Shown: one piece after another, positions 17,699-26,759 of the stretch
Position numbering within the stretch: the first letter of the stretch is position 1
How the letters are laid out: every line of letters begins with the position of its first letter
Source of the DNA: Pavlovales sp. CCMP2436
Taxonomy: Eukaryota > Haptophyta > Pavlovophyceae > Pavlovales
Assembly: GCA_026770615.1 (NCBI GenBank)
Contig: MU631410.1
Coordinates: forward strand, 109,624-136,988
DNA: 27,365 nt
Reading direction: 5' to 3'
The notes under the pieces: generated by a model
The model's database searches: none
What the model was told of the DNA's origin: nothing
Seen by the model: the letters and a program-made list of their open reading frames with translations, nothing else
Translations under genes and position numbers: made by a program

Positions 17699-17924
17699 GT
17701 CCCTGCGCTCCCATTTTATTGGGAGATTCGGAAGCAGGGAAGCGTTTGCGAGTCGGCGAGCACGTCGGTCAAAGGGTGTCCATTCACCCTTGGTCGGTCA
17801 TGAAGGTTTTTGTCCCTGCGCTCCCATTTTATTGGGAGATTCGGAAGCAGGGAAGCGTTTGCGAGTCGGCGAGCACGTCGGTCAAAGGGTGTCCATTCAC
17901 CCTTGATCGGTCATGAAGGTTTTT
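17699..17924. repeat. Two near-identical 113-bp tandem units with an internal hairpin
   Basis: Units at 17699-17811 and 17812-17924 differ at essentially one base (TTGGTCGG versus TTGATCGG). Each contains AAGGGTG-TCCATT-CACCCTT, a 7-bp stem with a 6-base loop, flanked by GGTCA-type motifs. The array lies about 220 bp upstream of the Sel1-MYND ATG. The open frames across it reflect the unit and are not conserved coding. Confidence 0.95.
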
Positions 17925-18107
17925 TAGGAAGTTATTTTCGGCTAGTTAGTGCAAATATTGTATGTGTAAGGGCGCGGCGCGCAAGGGGGATTCAAACTTC
18001 AACTCACGGAATTCCGGCAATGCCCAGGCAATAATTTTATGCCCTTATTCTAACTCCGGGTGACGCCAGCCTCGCGTGAGATGCGGCCAATAACATATCA
18101 TTAAATT

Positions 18108-18240
18108 TGTTTTCGGCTTCCTCATCATCCACCACTTCTACCAGCTCCCCACTTCGGCGTAGCGCGTAGGAGCCTGCGTCGGAGCGCTTAGATCAGCCTG
18201 ACTTGAACTTGAAACGTACCGCCAGCCCGAACCCCCCTAC
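18108..18240 (-). mobile_element. Module A, partial copy
   Basis: The reverse complement of the first two thirds of 14936-15130, from the AGGGGGTTCGGGCTGGCGGT head to the codons for VEVVDDEEAEN. It breaks at 18108 and the rest of the module is absent. The TATTAATG at the head is kept here, at 14930 and at 26591. Bases 17925-18107 hold no gene that I can see. Confidence 0.85.
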
Positions 18241-18650
18241 ATTAATATATCATTGAATATTAATATATGCGGCCACCGAAGTATTTTTAAAAATCATCTT
18301 AAAAAACTGCTTGTAAATGTCGTCTACATACAGCGAGTGTGCACTGCAGAGCGGTTAGTACCAAACTATATCTATTGCATGCAGAGCCCTTATATACGCT
18401 GAGGGGCCTTCTGTCCGCTATTCAAATAAACATGTGGGGCGAGAACGATTGTGTAATATCTCGTGACAGCATACTATAATTCGAATCCGGACTGGGCCGA
18501 ATCCGAGCAACTCTTACTGCCAAAGAAAGCAGTTGAAAAAATACCAATAAAATAAGTAATACATATTAAATAACGTATACGCTTAGGTGTAAACTAATCA
18601 AAATTTGTCATCTTCTTAAGATTGCCGCGGCTGATTTTAATATAATATAC
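18241..18650. other. AT-rich noncoding spacer
   Basis: No gene, tRNA or element is recognised. A tRNA-like B-box string (TTCGAATCCGG near 18480) has no matching acceptor or anticodon arms. Confidence 0.4.
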
Positions 18651-18653
18651 AAA

Positions 18654-18740
18654 CAGCCGCGCCGTCAAGTGTCATCCATCGTCCTCCGCGCCCAGCCGCC
18701 GGCCTGCACCCCTGTGAGTGCCACGCCGGGTCGAGCCGTT
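18654..18740. repeat. Short dispersed repeat, paired with 19711-19800
   Basis: Both copies start CAGCCGCGCCGT after an AT-rich stretch and continue through a CATCCATC/CGTCCATC string to GCCGCCGGCCTGC, with indels. No coding frame is common to both, so I treat it as a repeat. Confidence 0.5.
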
Positions 18741-18790
18741 CGCTAATTCTAAGAATAAGTTATATAGCTATAGTATATTAATTTATTCCG

Positions 18791-18906
18791 CTCGAGACCC
18801 CTCCTCGTCGTCGGCTCATAACGACGTCACTCCGGAGAGTGAACCCGCCGTGCCAGCAGATACCTCTAGCTGCATCCATTCAGCTGCAGGGCCATCACTG
18901 ATACAA
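18791..18906. mobile_element. MITE-like repeat E, copy 2 (truncated)
   Basis: Reverse-complement match to 4677-4844: begins CTCGAGACCCCTC, then ACGACGTCACTCCGGAGAGT and CATTCAGCTGCAGGGCCATC, and ends before the second terminal CTCGAG. It carries no ORF. Confidence 0.75.
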
Positions 18907-19380
18907 AAATTACATCGTTGAGTTGCCGAACAAGCCCAGGTCCAATCCAACTCCTCTTCGCCGCCGCCGTCGTTGTCCTTGTGCCGCTGTCGCCCTCGTC
19001 CCGCCAGCCGCCCACGTTCGCCGTACATCCCAGCTGCCAACACCGTCTTCTAATTTACATTTGTTAAGAACCTTGTATATTAAATTACTATGACGTCGCA
19101 AGAAGCCTAGATGAGAAAAACTCAAACGTAGATTGGAGGACGCCCCAGAGCAAGCAGACGGCGCATACTACAACGACAACCGGCACAGCCGCAACGCCGC
19201 GAGCTGGGCGGGGCAGGGTGCAAGCCGTGGCACTGGCTGCGGTGGCCGTGGGCGCGGCCGTGGCGGCCATGGGGGCCGCGCACACACTCACACCTAAGGG
19301 TGTGAGTGCTGGTGCATGAGGGTGTGGGTGTGTGGGGGAGGGGAGACTGTGGCGTCTACACGACTCCATCCACCTCACAA

Positions 19381-20183
19381 CCTCTCTCTCTGTGTAAATG
19401 TCTGCACGATCTTGTCTGTGAGTGAACGCGAGTCTCCTGCCGCACACTGCTGAGCCAATAATAATAATTATTACTATTACTAGATTGTAGTCGTGTTGCT
19501 GTTTCATATTTTCTGAATATGCAACCAGTCTTATGATGATTGCCAAAATAAAAAATAAAAATAGATAAGGGGAGGATTATTGAGTCACCCTGCCGCCTGA
19601 AACGTGACTAGGCAGGAGTAGGCGATTGCCCCCCTCGTTATCAAAACGAGGCGGCTGGACGAGCTACGCATGAGCGCACGTCATTCTAATTTTATACTTA
19701 TATAGACACACAGCCGCGCCGTAAGGCATCGTCCATCTTCACGCCCTCCTCCACCGCCCCGCCGCCGGCCTGCGGGTGCAACGCCGAGTCGTCTGGTCGC
19801 ACATCCGCGGCGAGCCCGCGGGCTGCCACGCCCACGTGTTGCAGCAGCGGCTGCTGCTTTGATAAGTTGCTAACATCTCCCACCGCCGGCTTGAGCAGCT
19901 TCGGAGCAAGGGTGTACACCCTATAATTACAAGGACGTTTATTTTATTGGGTGCCCAGAGCTTACAATTATAGGGAAGAACGCGTACTCGCTTCAGAAAT
20001 CTGACGACACGGTTGAAATAAAGGGAAGTCTGAGTTGCCAGGCCTTACACCCTTGCCCGGGAGGCACGTGGCCTGGGTGGATTATGACGAGTAATATTAA
20101 TAATAATGGCTCAGCAGTATGCGGCAGGAGACTCGCGTTCACTCACAGACGAGATCGTGCAGACATGATAGAGAGAGAGAGGC
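19381..20183. mobile_element. ~800-bp unit with ~85-bp near-perfect terminal inverted repeats
   Basis: The left arm, about 19381-19465, and the right arm, about 20095-20183, are reverse complements (CTCTCTCTCT, GTCTGCACGATC, GTCTGTGAGTGAACGCGAGT, CTCCTGCCGCA, CTGCTGAGCC then AATAAT). The inner ends share the GGCTCAGCA...GTTCACTCAC skeleton of module C, so the arms may be two opposed diverged C copies rather than transposon termini. The ~630-bp interior holds the second CAGCCGCGCCGT repeat and no gene. Confidence 0.7.
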
Positions 20184-20656
20184 GGTGATGATGAGTAACG
20201 ATGATGAGAATGAGAATACTTAATACTATTATGAATACTATTCTTAATAATAGTGTTGTTAGTATTATCATGAAATATTAACTATTAATAATATGATTTA
20301 TCGTTATTAAGCTTATAATACCAATATGAATAAAATGGAATGCTGCTTGTATCATCGAAGTCTTTTTTTTCTTTTTCTTTTTACCCGCTTGGTGTGTCCC
20401 ATGTTGCGAGTGCGGGACCAGGGACGAAGCCGAACACGCCGGAATTCAAAAAAGCAGCAGATCCACCCATCCCCGCCTCGCTGCCGTCCCAGCCCATGAG
20501 TGACGCGAACAGCCCCCCTCCGCCCCCCCCCGCCGTCATCCTGAGCCACAGCGCCAGCGCCGCGCAGCACCGGCGCGAGCCAGACGTTCCAGCCCTTTGG
20601 ACGTGCCGACCCGCCAAAAGAACTCCCTCCAAAGGACAGCCCACCGCCCGGAGCGA

Positions 20657-20886
20657 CAAAGGAAACCCCTCCCGACCCGCCAAAGGACTCCCCGCCAAAG
20701 GACCCCCCGCCAAAGGACCCCCCTACCCCCGGAGCGAGGGGGTGGCGGCCACCCTCCGCAGCAAGCTAAGAATAGTAATAGGAGTATTGAGTAGTTAGTT
20801 AGTATTTGGCCGCCACCCCCTTGCTCCGGGAGGAGGGGGTCCTTTGGCGGGGGGTCCTTTGATGGGTCGGGAGGGGGGGTCCTTTG
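20657..20886. repeat. Long inverted repeat of a GCCAAAGGACCCC array
   Basis: The left arm 20657-20750 contains four CAAAGGA(C/A)CCCC-type units, then CCCCGGAGCGAGGGGGTGGC. The right arm 20808-20886 is its inverse, with one unit fewer. The 57-bp loop (AGCTAAGAATAGT ... GTTAGTTAG) is partly repeated directly after the right arm (20887-20925). The left arm lies in a plus frame (20340-20798) rich in Pro/Lys that I judge not to be a supported gene. Confidence 0.8.
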
Positions 20887-21059
20887 TAGTTAGCTAAGAA
20901 TAGTTGTTAGTTAGTTAGTTGGTATGACCCTTCAACACACCCGCAAACGCCCTTGGCGTTGAGGAAGGTGGCTTTCATGATATCTGCAGTAATAGGAGTA
21001 GAAGTAGTAGACGTAAATATTTGCAGTAAATAGTTGTACTAGTACTACTAAATATAAAT

Positions 21060-21162
21060 ACAACTGCTAAAATACTAAAATTAATAGTAATTGAATTATT
21101 ACTAGTACTAGTACTAGTACTACTGTTATCGTTATACTTATCAGTACTAGTACTAGTACAAA
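21060..21162. repeat. AGTACT-type simple repeat
   Basis: Runs of ACTAGTACT (for example 21104-21122 and 21142-21160) in AT-rich DNA; self-complementary. They directly precede the end of module C, as other simple repeats do at the other C copies. Confidence 0.8.
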
Positions 21163-21398
21163 AATATAGCGGCTCAGCATGGTTCAACAGGTGTTGTTCA
21201 CTCACTGACTTGGTCGACGTCAGACGTTAGTCCTGGCAGCAGGGATGGTGGTGGTAGAGGTGAGGTTGGTGGTGAACTCGTAGCAATTGCCACAGGTTCC
21301 CCCCCCCCCTCCCCCCCCACACACACAACGCTCACGTCCATTTAGGTGCGCGTGCCCTGTCCGTCGCGGCCGCCGCGGCCACCGCGGCCGATGCGTGC
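21163..21398 (-). mobile_element. Module C, longest copy (SINE-like)
   Basis: The reverse complement of 14556-14735 plus a further 5' segment (in element orientation) that is GC-rich with GCGGCCGC. Read on minus: GC-rich head, GGACGTGAGCG, a G-run, TGGCAATTGCTACGAGTTCA, CCATCCCTGCTGCC, TCGACCAAGTCAGTGAGTGA, ending CCATGCTGAGCCGCTAT and then a simple repeat. A GAGTTCRANC string resembling a pol III B box is best preserved in the 26430 copy, but a convincing A box is not seen. It has no conserved long ORF. Confidence 0.75.
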
Positions 21399-21464
21399 TA
21401 CTACTACTACTACTACTACTACTGTTATTGTTACGCTAATTATTATTATTAATAATATAGTTAA

Positions 21465-21503
<39 letters not shown>

Positions 21504-21505
21504 GC
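21395..21505. repeat. (CTA)n and (TAT)n trinucleotide microsatellites
   Basis: (CTA)8-9 is followed by an imperfect AT tract and (ATT)13 or so. They lie at the 5' side of the module C copy. Apparent reading frames here are low-complexity. Confidence 0.9.
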
Positions 21506-21617
21506 TAATTAGTACTCATAATAAAAGGCACAATAATAATAAAAGGCACCGCGGTCGCCACCCGGCAGATATAAAAAAAATATACTGTTAAAATAATACA
21601 ATATATAAAATATTCTG

Positions 21618-21683
21618 CTCGAGACTACTCATCGTCGTCGGTTCATAACGACGTCACTTCGAGGAGTGATCCCGCCGTAACCT
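21618..21683. mobile_element. MITE-like repeat E, copy 3 (short)
   Basis: Begins CTCGAGACTACTCATCGTCG, then CATAACGACGTCAC and TTCGAGGAGTGATCCCGCC. The inner part matches the opposite terminus of copy 1 (CCTCGAGGAGTGA), which supports related termini. The rest of 21684-22036 is AT-rich with no gene. Confidence 0.65.
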
Positions 21684-22036
21684 GATTGAAATAATATCAT
21701 TGAAATAATATTACAATAATAATATGAATATACCACGGAATACAATATTGTATTGTAACAATAATATTTTAAATCTTTTCCGGCGGTATAATTAAACATT
21801 ATACGATAATAATTTAAATATTGCTATTACAGTAATACAACAGGGGGGGAGGGAGGGGAATAAGCTCAGATGACGATAAGGGGATGATGACGCTATCCGT
21901 GTGATTGGGAACGGTCCTAGGCTAACAGTGTGTTGTTGCTGCACCACTGGGAGAGTGGGAGACCTTTGCGGCGCCGAATGTTTTTATAGATATTTGCACA
22001 CACACCGCGACCGCCGCCGCCGCTCCACCGCCGCCG

Positions 22037-22400
22037 AGGAGAAGGCCATTGCCGCTACCGAGTCCGTTACGAAGGGGGGGGGGGAAGTGGGGTGGGGTGT
22101 GTGGGGGGGGAGAAGGGTGGAGTGAGTGGAGTAAGGGGAGTGGGTATAGTATCCAGTTTCGATGTGGGGTGGGGAGCATGGGCGGGGAGAAGGACGCCAT
22201 TGCCGTGACCGAGTCCGTTACTATTGGAGTTGGAATGGGTGAGGGGTGCGAGGGGGGGGGGGTGAAAGGGGGTGGGGATTTCGGTCACGAATTAAGGAAT
22301 GAGGGTGGGAGAGAAGGGGGGGGGATGAGGATAGGGTGTGGGATGAGGATGGAGGGGCGGGGAGAAGGACGCCATTGCCGCTACCGAGTCCGTTACTAAG
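22037..22400. repeat. Three spaced ~38-bp repeats in a G-rich block
   Basis: Copies of GGAGAAGGACGCCATTGCCG...ACCGAGTCCGTTAC lie near 22037, 22186 and 22359, spaced about 150 and 173 bp. The sequence between is G-rich on + (many runs of four or more G). The spacing and conservation suggest an old tandem unit of ~150-170 bp whose spacers have degraded. Confidence 0.75.
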
Positions 22401-22539
22401 GTATTAATATTTGAATGACGTGCGCTGTGTGCGCAGCTCGCCGAACCTGCCCCTTTTCACGGGGGCGGCTGCTATCTCCTTCCCCCGGCCACGATTCCCA
22501 ACAAGGGACCTCTAGCCGGCCGGACAGGGTGATGGGGAG

Positions 22540-22687
22540 GGAGGGGGGAAGGGATGGTATGGGATAGGGTTACTATGGGGGGGTGGGTGGGGTGGGGTAG
22601 GAAGGTGGGGCGGGGGTAGCGGCGAAGGGGGTGGTGGGGTGGTTGTGTGGGGGGTGATGTGTGTGTGTGTATGTGTGTGTGTGTGTC
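22540..22687. repeat. G-rich tract running into a (GT)n microsatellite
   Basis: Numerous GGGG runs (for example 22576-22660), then (GT)n with an interrupting TATG at 22650-22687. G-quadruplex formation on the plus strand is plausible. No gene is seen here. Confidence 0.75.
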
Positions 22688-22699
22688 GTAACTATCGCA

Positions 22700-23815
22700 T
22701 CTACCGACACACAGTGACGATGATCATACCCGTGTGCTCTGCAAAGGTCCATTGATCCGAGTGTCTCTCAACGCTTGGGTCCGGTGGAGACCTGTCAGGG
22801 AGCGGACGCTTTTCCAGATATTTACAGATATGTACACCCTTACCTACAAGGAGCCTGTAACCCGGGACGCACCCACACGTTCGAGAGTACCAGCTTTCTG
22901 TAACGGCATGATATTTTTTGTTATTTTTTGCTGTTGAAACTATCGTATTAAAAAAAAAGCATGCAGCTTACCTACGAGCAATCCCATCGCGCCTCCCATT
23001 TTTTATTTATTTATTGAGATGCCTGGAGTCTAGCCTAATAAGATGAGCAAATGAGTCACCTGGTGCCTTGGTACCCCCCCTGCTAGCCCGATCGCGTCGC
23101 CCCCCCGCCGGCGCCTCCTCCGTACGGCTAGAAACGAACTCGCTGGCCGCCGCGCCCTCCCCCCTAACAATCAGTGGGTTTATTGCGCAGCAATACGAGA
23201 GATTGTCACAGAGTGCGTGCGACAGCGAGAACTCACTCTTTCATACTATACGGGTTGAAAACAATCCTTTTAAATCGTTTAAACAGGCACCGCCGTTTCA
23301 CCGCCTCCCTAACAATACTAATATATAAGAGCAGCTCAACAGTTTGCAACAGGTCTGGGTCTGAGAGCTTCATGCCAACACGCAGCAAGAGAAGGTATTG
23401 GGCGGGGTTCGTAGTCGAGACTATAGACCCCTCCCCCCTCCTCCACCCTACACACGCACTGCGCACACGTACACTATTATCAAAGCAAGAATAGCAACAA
23501 GAAGATTGGGCTTAAATTTTATTGGTGCAGTCACAGCATTGAATATTAATGATCAACTGACCACATAAGAATGATGAATGATGAATGATTAATTATTCAA
23601 CATGCTTAAGAACTATACATATTAATTTTGATGATACAGGGATATCAATATTAGTGAGATTTAAACGCATATAACGTTTAAGGCACTCACCTCTTGCCCG
23701 CCTCGCCCCCCGGGGCTGCGCCACCTCCGCTCAGGCCCTCCCCTTCCGCCGCACCCGCCGCGCCCGTAACCCCCGCCCCTATTATTCATAAGAAGAAAGA
23801 AGAAATAAGAAATAA
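22700..23815. other. Noncoding region, nothing recognised
   Basis: Only short, unsupported open frames, mixed composition (GC-rich near 23070-23170 and 23690-23780, elsewhere AT-rich), and no repeat shared with the rest of the window that I could find. Confidence 0.4.
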
Positions 23816-23958
23816 AATGAGAACGAGAATGAGATTAAGAATGAGAATGAGAATAAGAATGTGAGTGATAATAAGAGTAAAGAAGACATACGATGGTAGA
23901 AGTTGCGTTATTGTGATCATAAGATAATAGCCAAAAAAAAAAAAAAAAAAAAAAAAAA
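23816..23958. repeat. GARAAT-type repeat and a 26-base poly(A)
   Basis: A degenerate (GAGAAT)n/(AATAAG)n tract at about 23816-23880, then a pure run of A at about 23933-23958. The poly(A) stops 22 bp before the MITE at 23980. Confidence 0.9.
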
Positions 23959-23979
23959 GTACCTAGTGTTCTCGTCGTC

Positions 23980-24149
23980 TACAGGGTGTCGTGGGCAATA
24001 AGAAGCCGTAGTCTTAAGAAGATGAGCCTCGTTTTTTGCATTGTTTGTATTTCATTTAAGCAAATTTAAGCATTGTTTGTATGTAATTTGCTAAGAAGCT
24101 CAGCCTCAAGCTCAAAATTCGCCCTTCTTATTGCCCGCGATCCCCTGTA
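23980..24149. mobile_element. Tc1/mariner-like MITE D, copy 3
   Basis: An intact 170-bp copy between TA dinucleotides: TACAGGGTGTCGTGGGCAAT at the left and TTGCCCGCGATCCCCTGTA at the right, with the same internal direct repeat as copies 1 and 2. There is no transposase. Confidence 0.9.
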
Positions 24150-24384
24150 ATGCAGCGAGCAGCGCAAGTGGGTCTCCCCGCCCACCTAAAGATACAAATG
24201 TCAACGAGTATTATATTTGAATATGGAAACATTCACCTACGGATACACATGTCAATAACCTTTAAATCTCTTTGCCCTCCTATTTTTGAAACATCTGAAA
24301 TTAATCCAAAAATTATCAGCAACAACAAGTAAACAAGAGCAAGAGTAACAACATGAAAAAGAAGAAGAAAATAATGATGACAAT

Positions 24385-24945
24385 GCAAAACAAACCTAGC
24401 CGGCCCGTAGCTATTGTTCCCCCTGTTATAAAACGATTCTTTATCCGGTAGAATAGATGGGTCACTTATTCTTATTTGGTACAAATAGGTGGGTCTCTTA
24501 TTCTTATTTGGTACAAACAGGTAGGTCTCTTATTCTTATTTGGTAGAATAGGTGGGTCTCTTATTCTTATTTGGTAGAATAGGTGGATCTCCTATTTTTA
24601 TTTGGTACAAACAGGTGGGTCTCTTCGTCAGTTTTTTTTTGCGCGTCCGTGTAAAAAATTATATACAGAAAAAGAGAGAAAAGACTCAGCCGGCCCGTAG
24701 CTATTGTTCCCCCTGTTTTAGAGCGATTCTTCATCAGGTAGAAACAGGTGGGTCTCTTATTCTTATTTGATAGAAAGAGGTGGGTCTATTATTTTTATTT
24801 GGTACAATCAGGTGGGTCTCTTATTCTTATTTTAAAATTACATGGCCCGTAGCTATTAATGCGCTCGTAAAATTAAAAATTAAATAAATTGAATTTAAAT
24901 TAAATACGAAAAAGACTCACCTGGCCCATAGGTATTGTTTTGCGC
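24385..24945. repeat. 31-32-bp tandem array, interrupted, with a repeated leader
   Basis: Units of the type ATAGGTGGGTCTCTTATTCT ... TATTTGGTA occur about six times at 24451-24625 and about three times at 24737-24835. A leader, GCCGGCCCGTAGCTATTGTT, precedes each array (24399 and 24690), and diverged forms lie at 24842 and 24920. This gives a larger ~290-bp period: leader plus array. The leader on the minus strand ends in a donor-like GGCTGAGTC or GGTGAGTC. Confidence 0.8.
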
Positions 24946-25049
24946 GTCCGCCGATGCATTCGCCGCGATCGCCGCGAAAAGCGACGAGAGCCCCCCGCCC
25001 CGCCGCCCGCCGCTCCCTCCGCCGTCGCCGCGGCGATCGCGGCGGCGAA

Positions 25050-25410
25050 GGGGCTGAGGGGCTTGTCGGTGAGAGCGGGCGGGATGGGAGCACGCGCCTA
25101 CCAGGAGCAAGGAGAGAGAGGTAATAAGTAAGGCGGGACATAACGTAAAAAAAATTGCAAAAAAAAAAAAAAGCCTGGCGGCGCGGCGGAGGGGGGTTGG
25201 GGGGCTTGTCGGTTGGAGCGGGCAGGACGGGAGCACGCACCTACCAGGGGCAAAAAGAGAGAGGTCTATAAGTCAGGTGGAACATAACGTATACAAATTT
25301 TAAAAAAGAAAAAGAAAAAGAAGAAAAAAGTATAGCGGCGGAGGGGTGTTGTGGGGCTTGTCGGTGGGAGGGCGGGATTGGAGCGCGCGCCTACCATCAG
25401 CGAACAGGGA
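25050..25410. repeat. Three ~145-bp tandem units with exon-like appearance on minus
   Basis: Units start near 25050, 25195 and 25340 with GGGGCTTGTCGGT and run through GGGAGCACGCRCCTACCAG to an A-rich tract with ACATAACGTA. On the minus strand each reads pyrimidine-rich, then a TAG acceptor-like end, then a GC-rich ~60-bp block. The last block (24950-25090) stays GC-rich and ends in CAG|GTGAGTC at 24918. It could be a fragment of a tandemly duplicated exon, but I cannot join a convincing protein. Confidence 0.6.
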
Positions 25411-26135
25411 GGTTGCATGTTATGTTACGTTATGGTGTCCTATCGAGGTCCGCAAGAATAACTTTAGGACATAATTCATCCAACACACCGCAAAGCAAAA
25501 AAAAAGCAAAAAAAGGGGGGGGAGGTGAGGTGGGGGAGGAGAGTGGGGGGGGCGGGGGTCACGCGCACCGAGGCACCCGCCCTCCCCGACCCTGCCGGGT
25601 TTCCGAGCGCAAGGAATCACACAAAAGACAAAAAACAAAAAATATTGCATGCACCCACGCTGGGTGGCAGGCGGCGGTGCACGAGGGGGGATGGATGGAG
25701 GGGGGGGAGAGCCCGTAGCCCAGTACGTGGCTTCACGGGCTTGCCGTGGCTTCTGCAAAAGACTCCATCCCCTTCACCGCTTCTCTCTCTTGATATGGCT
25801 CAGGGCACCCCCTGTCAGCTCTCAAGTGTGCGATGACCTCCACGCCGGGTTGAAAGCATTCCTGAAGGGCTATGCCGATATTTAATTGGAGTGTTTATTA
25901 CATAGTCAGGCTCATCGAGCTCTATTTTTATATATTTTCAGAATCTCTATTACAGTAGTCTTCATCAGTGGGCCACTGGTCAATAATATTATTATTAAGG
26001 CAAGTTAGTTGTTGGTAGATGGGAATGTTATTCATGTAGTACATGTGCGAGGTATAGCCTTTATCCGGTAATTAGATTGTGTCTTAGGCCCCAAGCAGGC
26101 TCCCGGGGGCACCACCGGAGGCGCCGCCGGAGGCA
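25411..26135. other. Noncoding region, nothing recognised
   Basis: A G/A-rich tract at 25496-25560, then mixed composition with short unsupported frames, and AT-rich DNA after 25880. I see no gene or repeat to assign. Confidence 0.4.
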
Positions 26136-26190
26136 GATTTTTTTTTGATTTTTGATTTTTTTTGACTTTTTGACTTTTTTGACTTTTTGA
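26136..26190. repeat. T-rich (TTTTTGAC)n simple repeat
   Basis: Poly(T) runs separated by GAT or GAC, six or so units. It follows a GGAGGCGCCGCCGGAGGC imperfect palindrome at 26115-26132. Confidence 0.85.
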
Positions 26191-26249
26191 GTGGTTTTAG
26201 CCCTTCCGTGCAGTCATGCATATGTGGCGGCGCTACACTAATAAGCCAT

Positions 26250-26745
26250 CGGTCAATGCGCATCGGTCAGCAATAAGTGATATTCGGTCAATGTTCTGTC
26301 AGAGCTGGAAATATTCGGTCATGACCGGTCAATGCAGTGGGTCCTAGTGAGTGAACACCACCTGTTGAACCATGCTGAGCCGCTAAAAAAAAAAAAAAAA
26401 AATAGTGGCAGCAGGGATGGTGGTAGAGGTGAGGTTCGAACTCGTAGCAGATGCCGCAGGCTCCCCCCCCCACCACCACACACGCACACAGACACACAAA
26501 ACGTTCACGTCCATCTAGGTGCGTGTGCCCTGTCCAATGCGGCCGCCGCGGCCGAGACATGCGCCTGGTTGGCGTTGTGTCTGCGCCTCTATTAATGAAG
26601 GGGGGTTCTGGCTGGCGGTGTGACAATGTGATTGACCAACGGTCATGACCAAAGGTCCGTCGGCCCTGACCGAAGATTGGCCATGTCTACTAAATATTGA
26701 CCAGCGCACGTTGACCAGTAGCCAGCAGCCGGTGACTGGTCATAT
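26250..26745. repeat. Inverted array of GGTCA/TGACC motifs around a module C copy
   Basis: The left array has CGGTCA at 26250, 26264, 26285, 26316 and 26326. The right array has TGACC/GGTCA at about 26634, 26641, 26646, 26668, 26699, 26712 and 26739. The inner ends mirror each other: the palindrome GGTCATGACC stands at 26317-26326 and again at 26641-26650, each with an adjacent ATTGACC, in inverted order. Between them is the rearranged C copy. Confidence 0.7.
26343..26562 (-). mobile_element. Module C, internally rearranged copy
   Basis: The 3' part (GTGAGTGAACACCACCTGTT ... CATGCTGAGCCGCT) stands in plus orientation at 26345-26384 and carries a 19-base poly(A) tail. It is followed at 26404-26562 by the 5' part in minus orientation (TGGCAGCAGGGATGGTGG ... 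GAGGTTCGAACTC ... ACGTCCAT, then GCGGCCGCCGCGG). The order and relative orientation differ from the intact copies at 14556 and 21163. A copy of the module A head (GGGGGTTCTGGCTGGCGGT) follows at 26601. Confidence 0.75.
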
Positions 26746-26759
26746 ACGCAAACAGTTTA

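Noticed and set aside
18470..18510. tRNA-like B-box TTCGAATCCGG
   Set aside because: No D-arm, anticodon arm or acceptor pairing can be drawn around it.
19088..19274. Minus frame with a hydrophobic stretch (VPVVVVVCAVCLLWG)
   Set aside because: It is short, in a repeat-rich area, and has no recognisable family or splice partner.
20340..20798. 152-codon Pro/Lys-rich open frame on plus
   Set aside because: It has no ATG in good context, depends on poly(C) and the minisatellite arm, and its repeat part reads equally well in another frame (PPKD repeats). I treat it as repeat-derived.
26404..26460. CG-x-CYEF peptide shared by the module C copies, reminiscent of expansin/GH45 motifs
   Set aside because: It is only about eight residues, with stops and no conserved frame on either side among copies. 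Chance within a SINE-like repeat is likelier.
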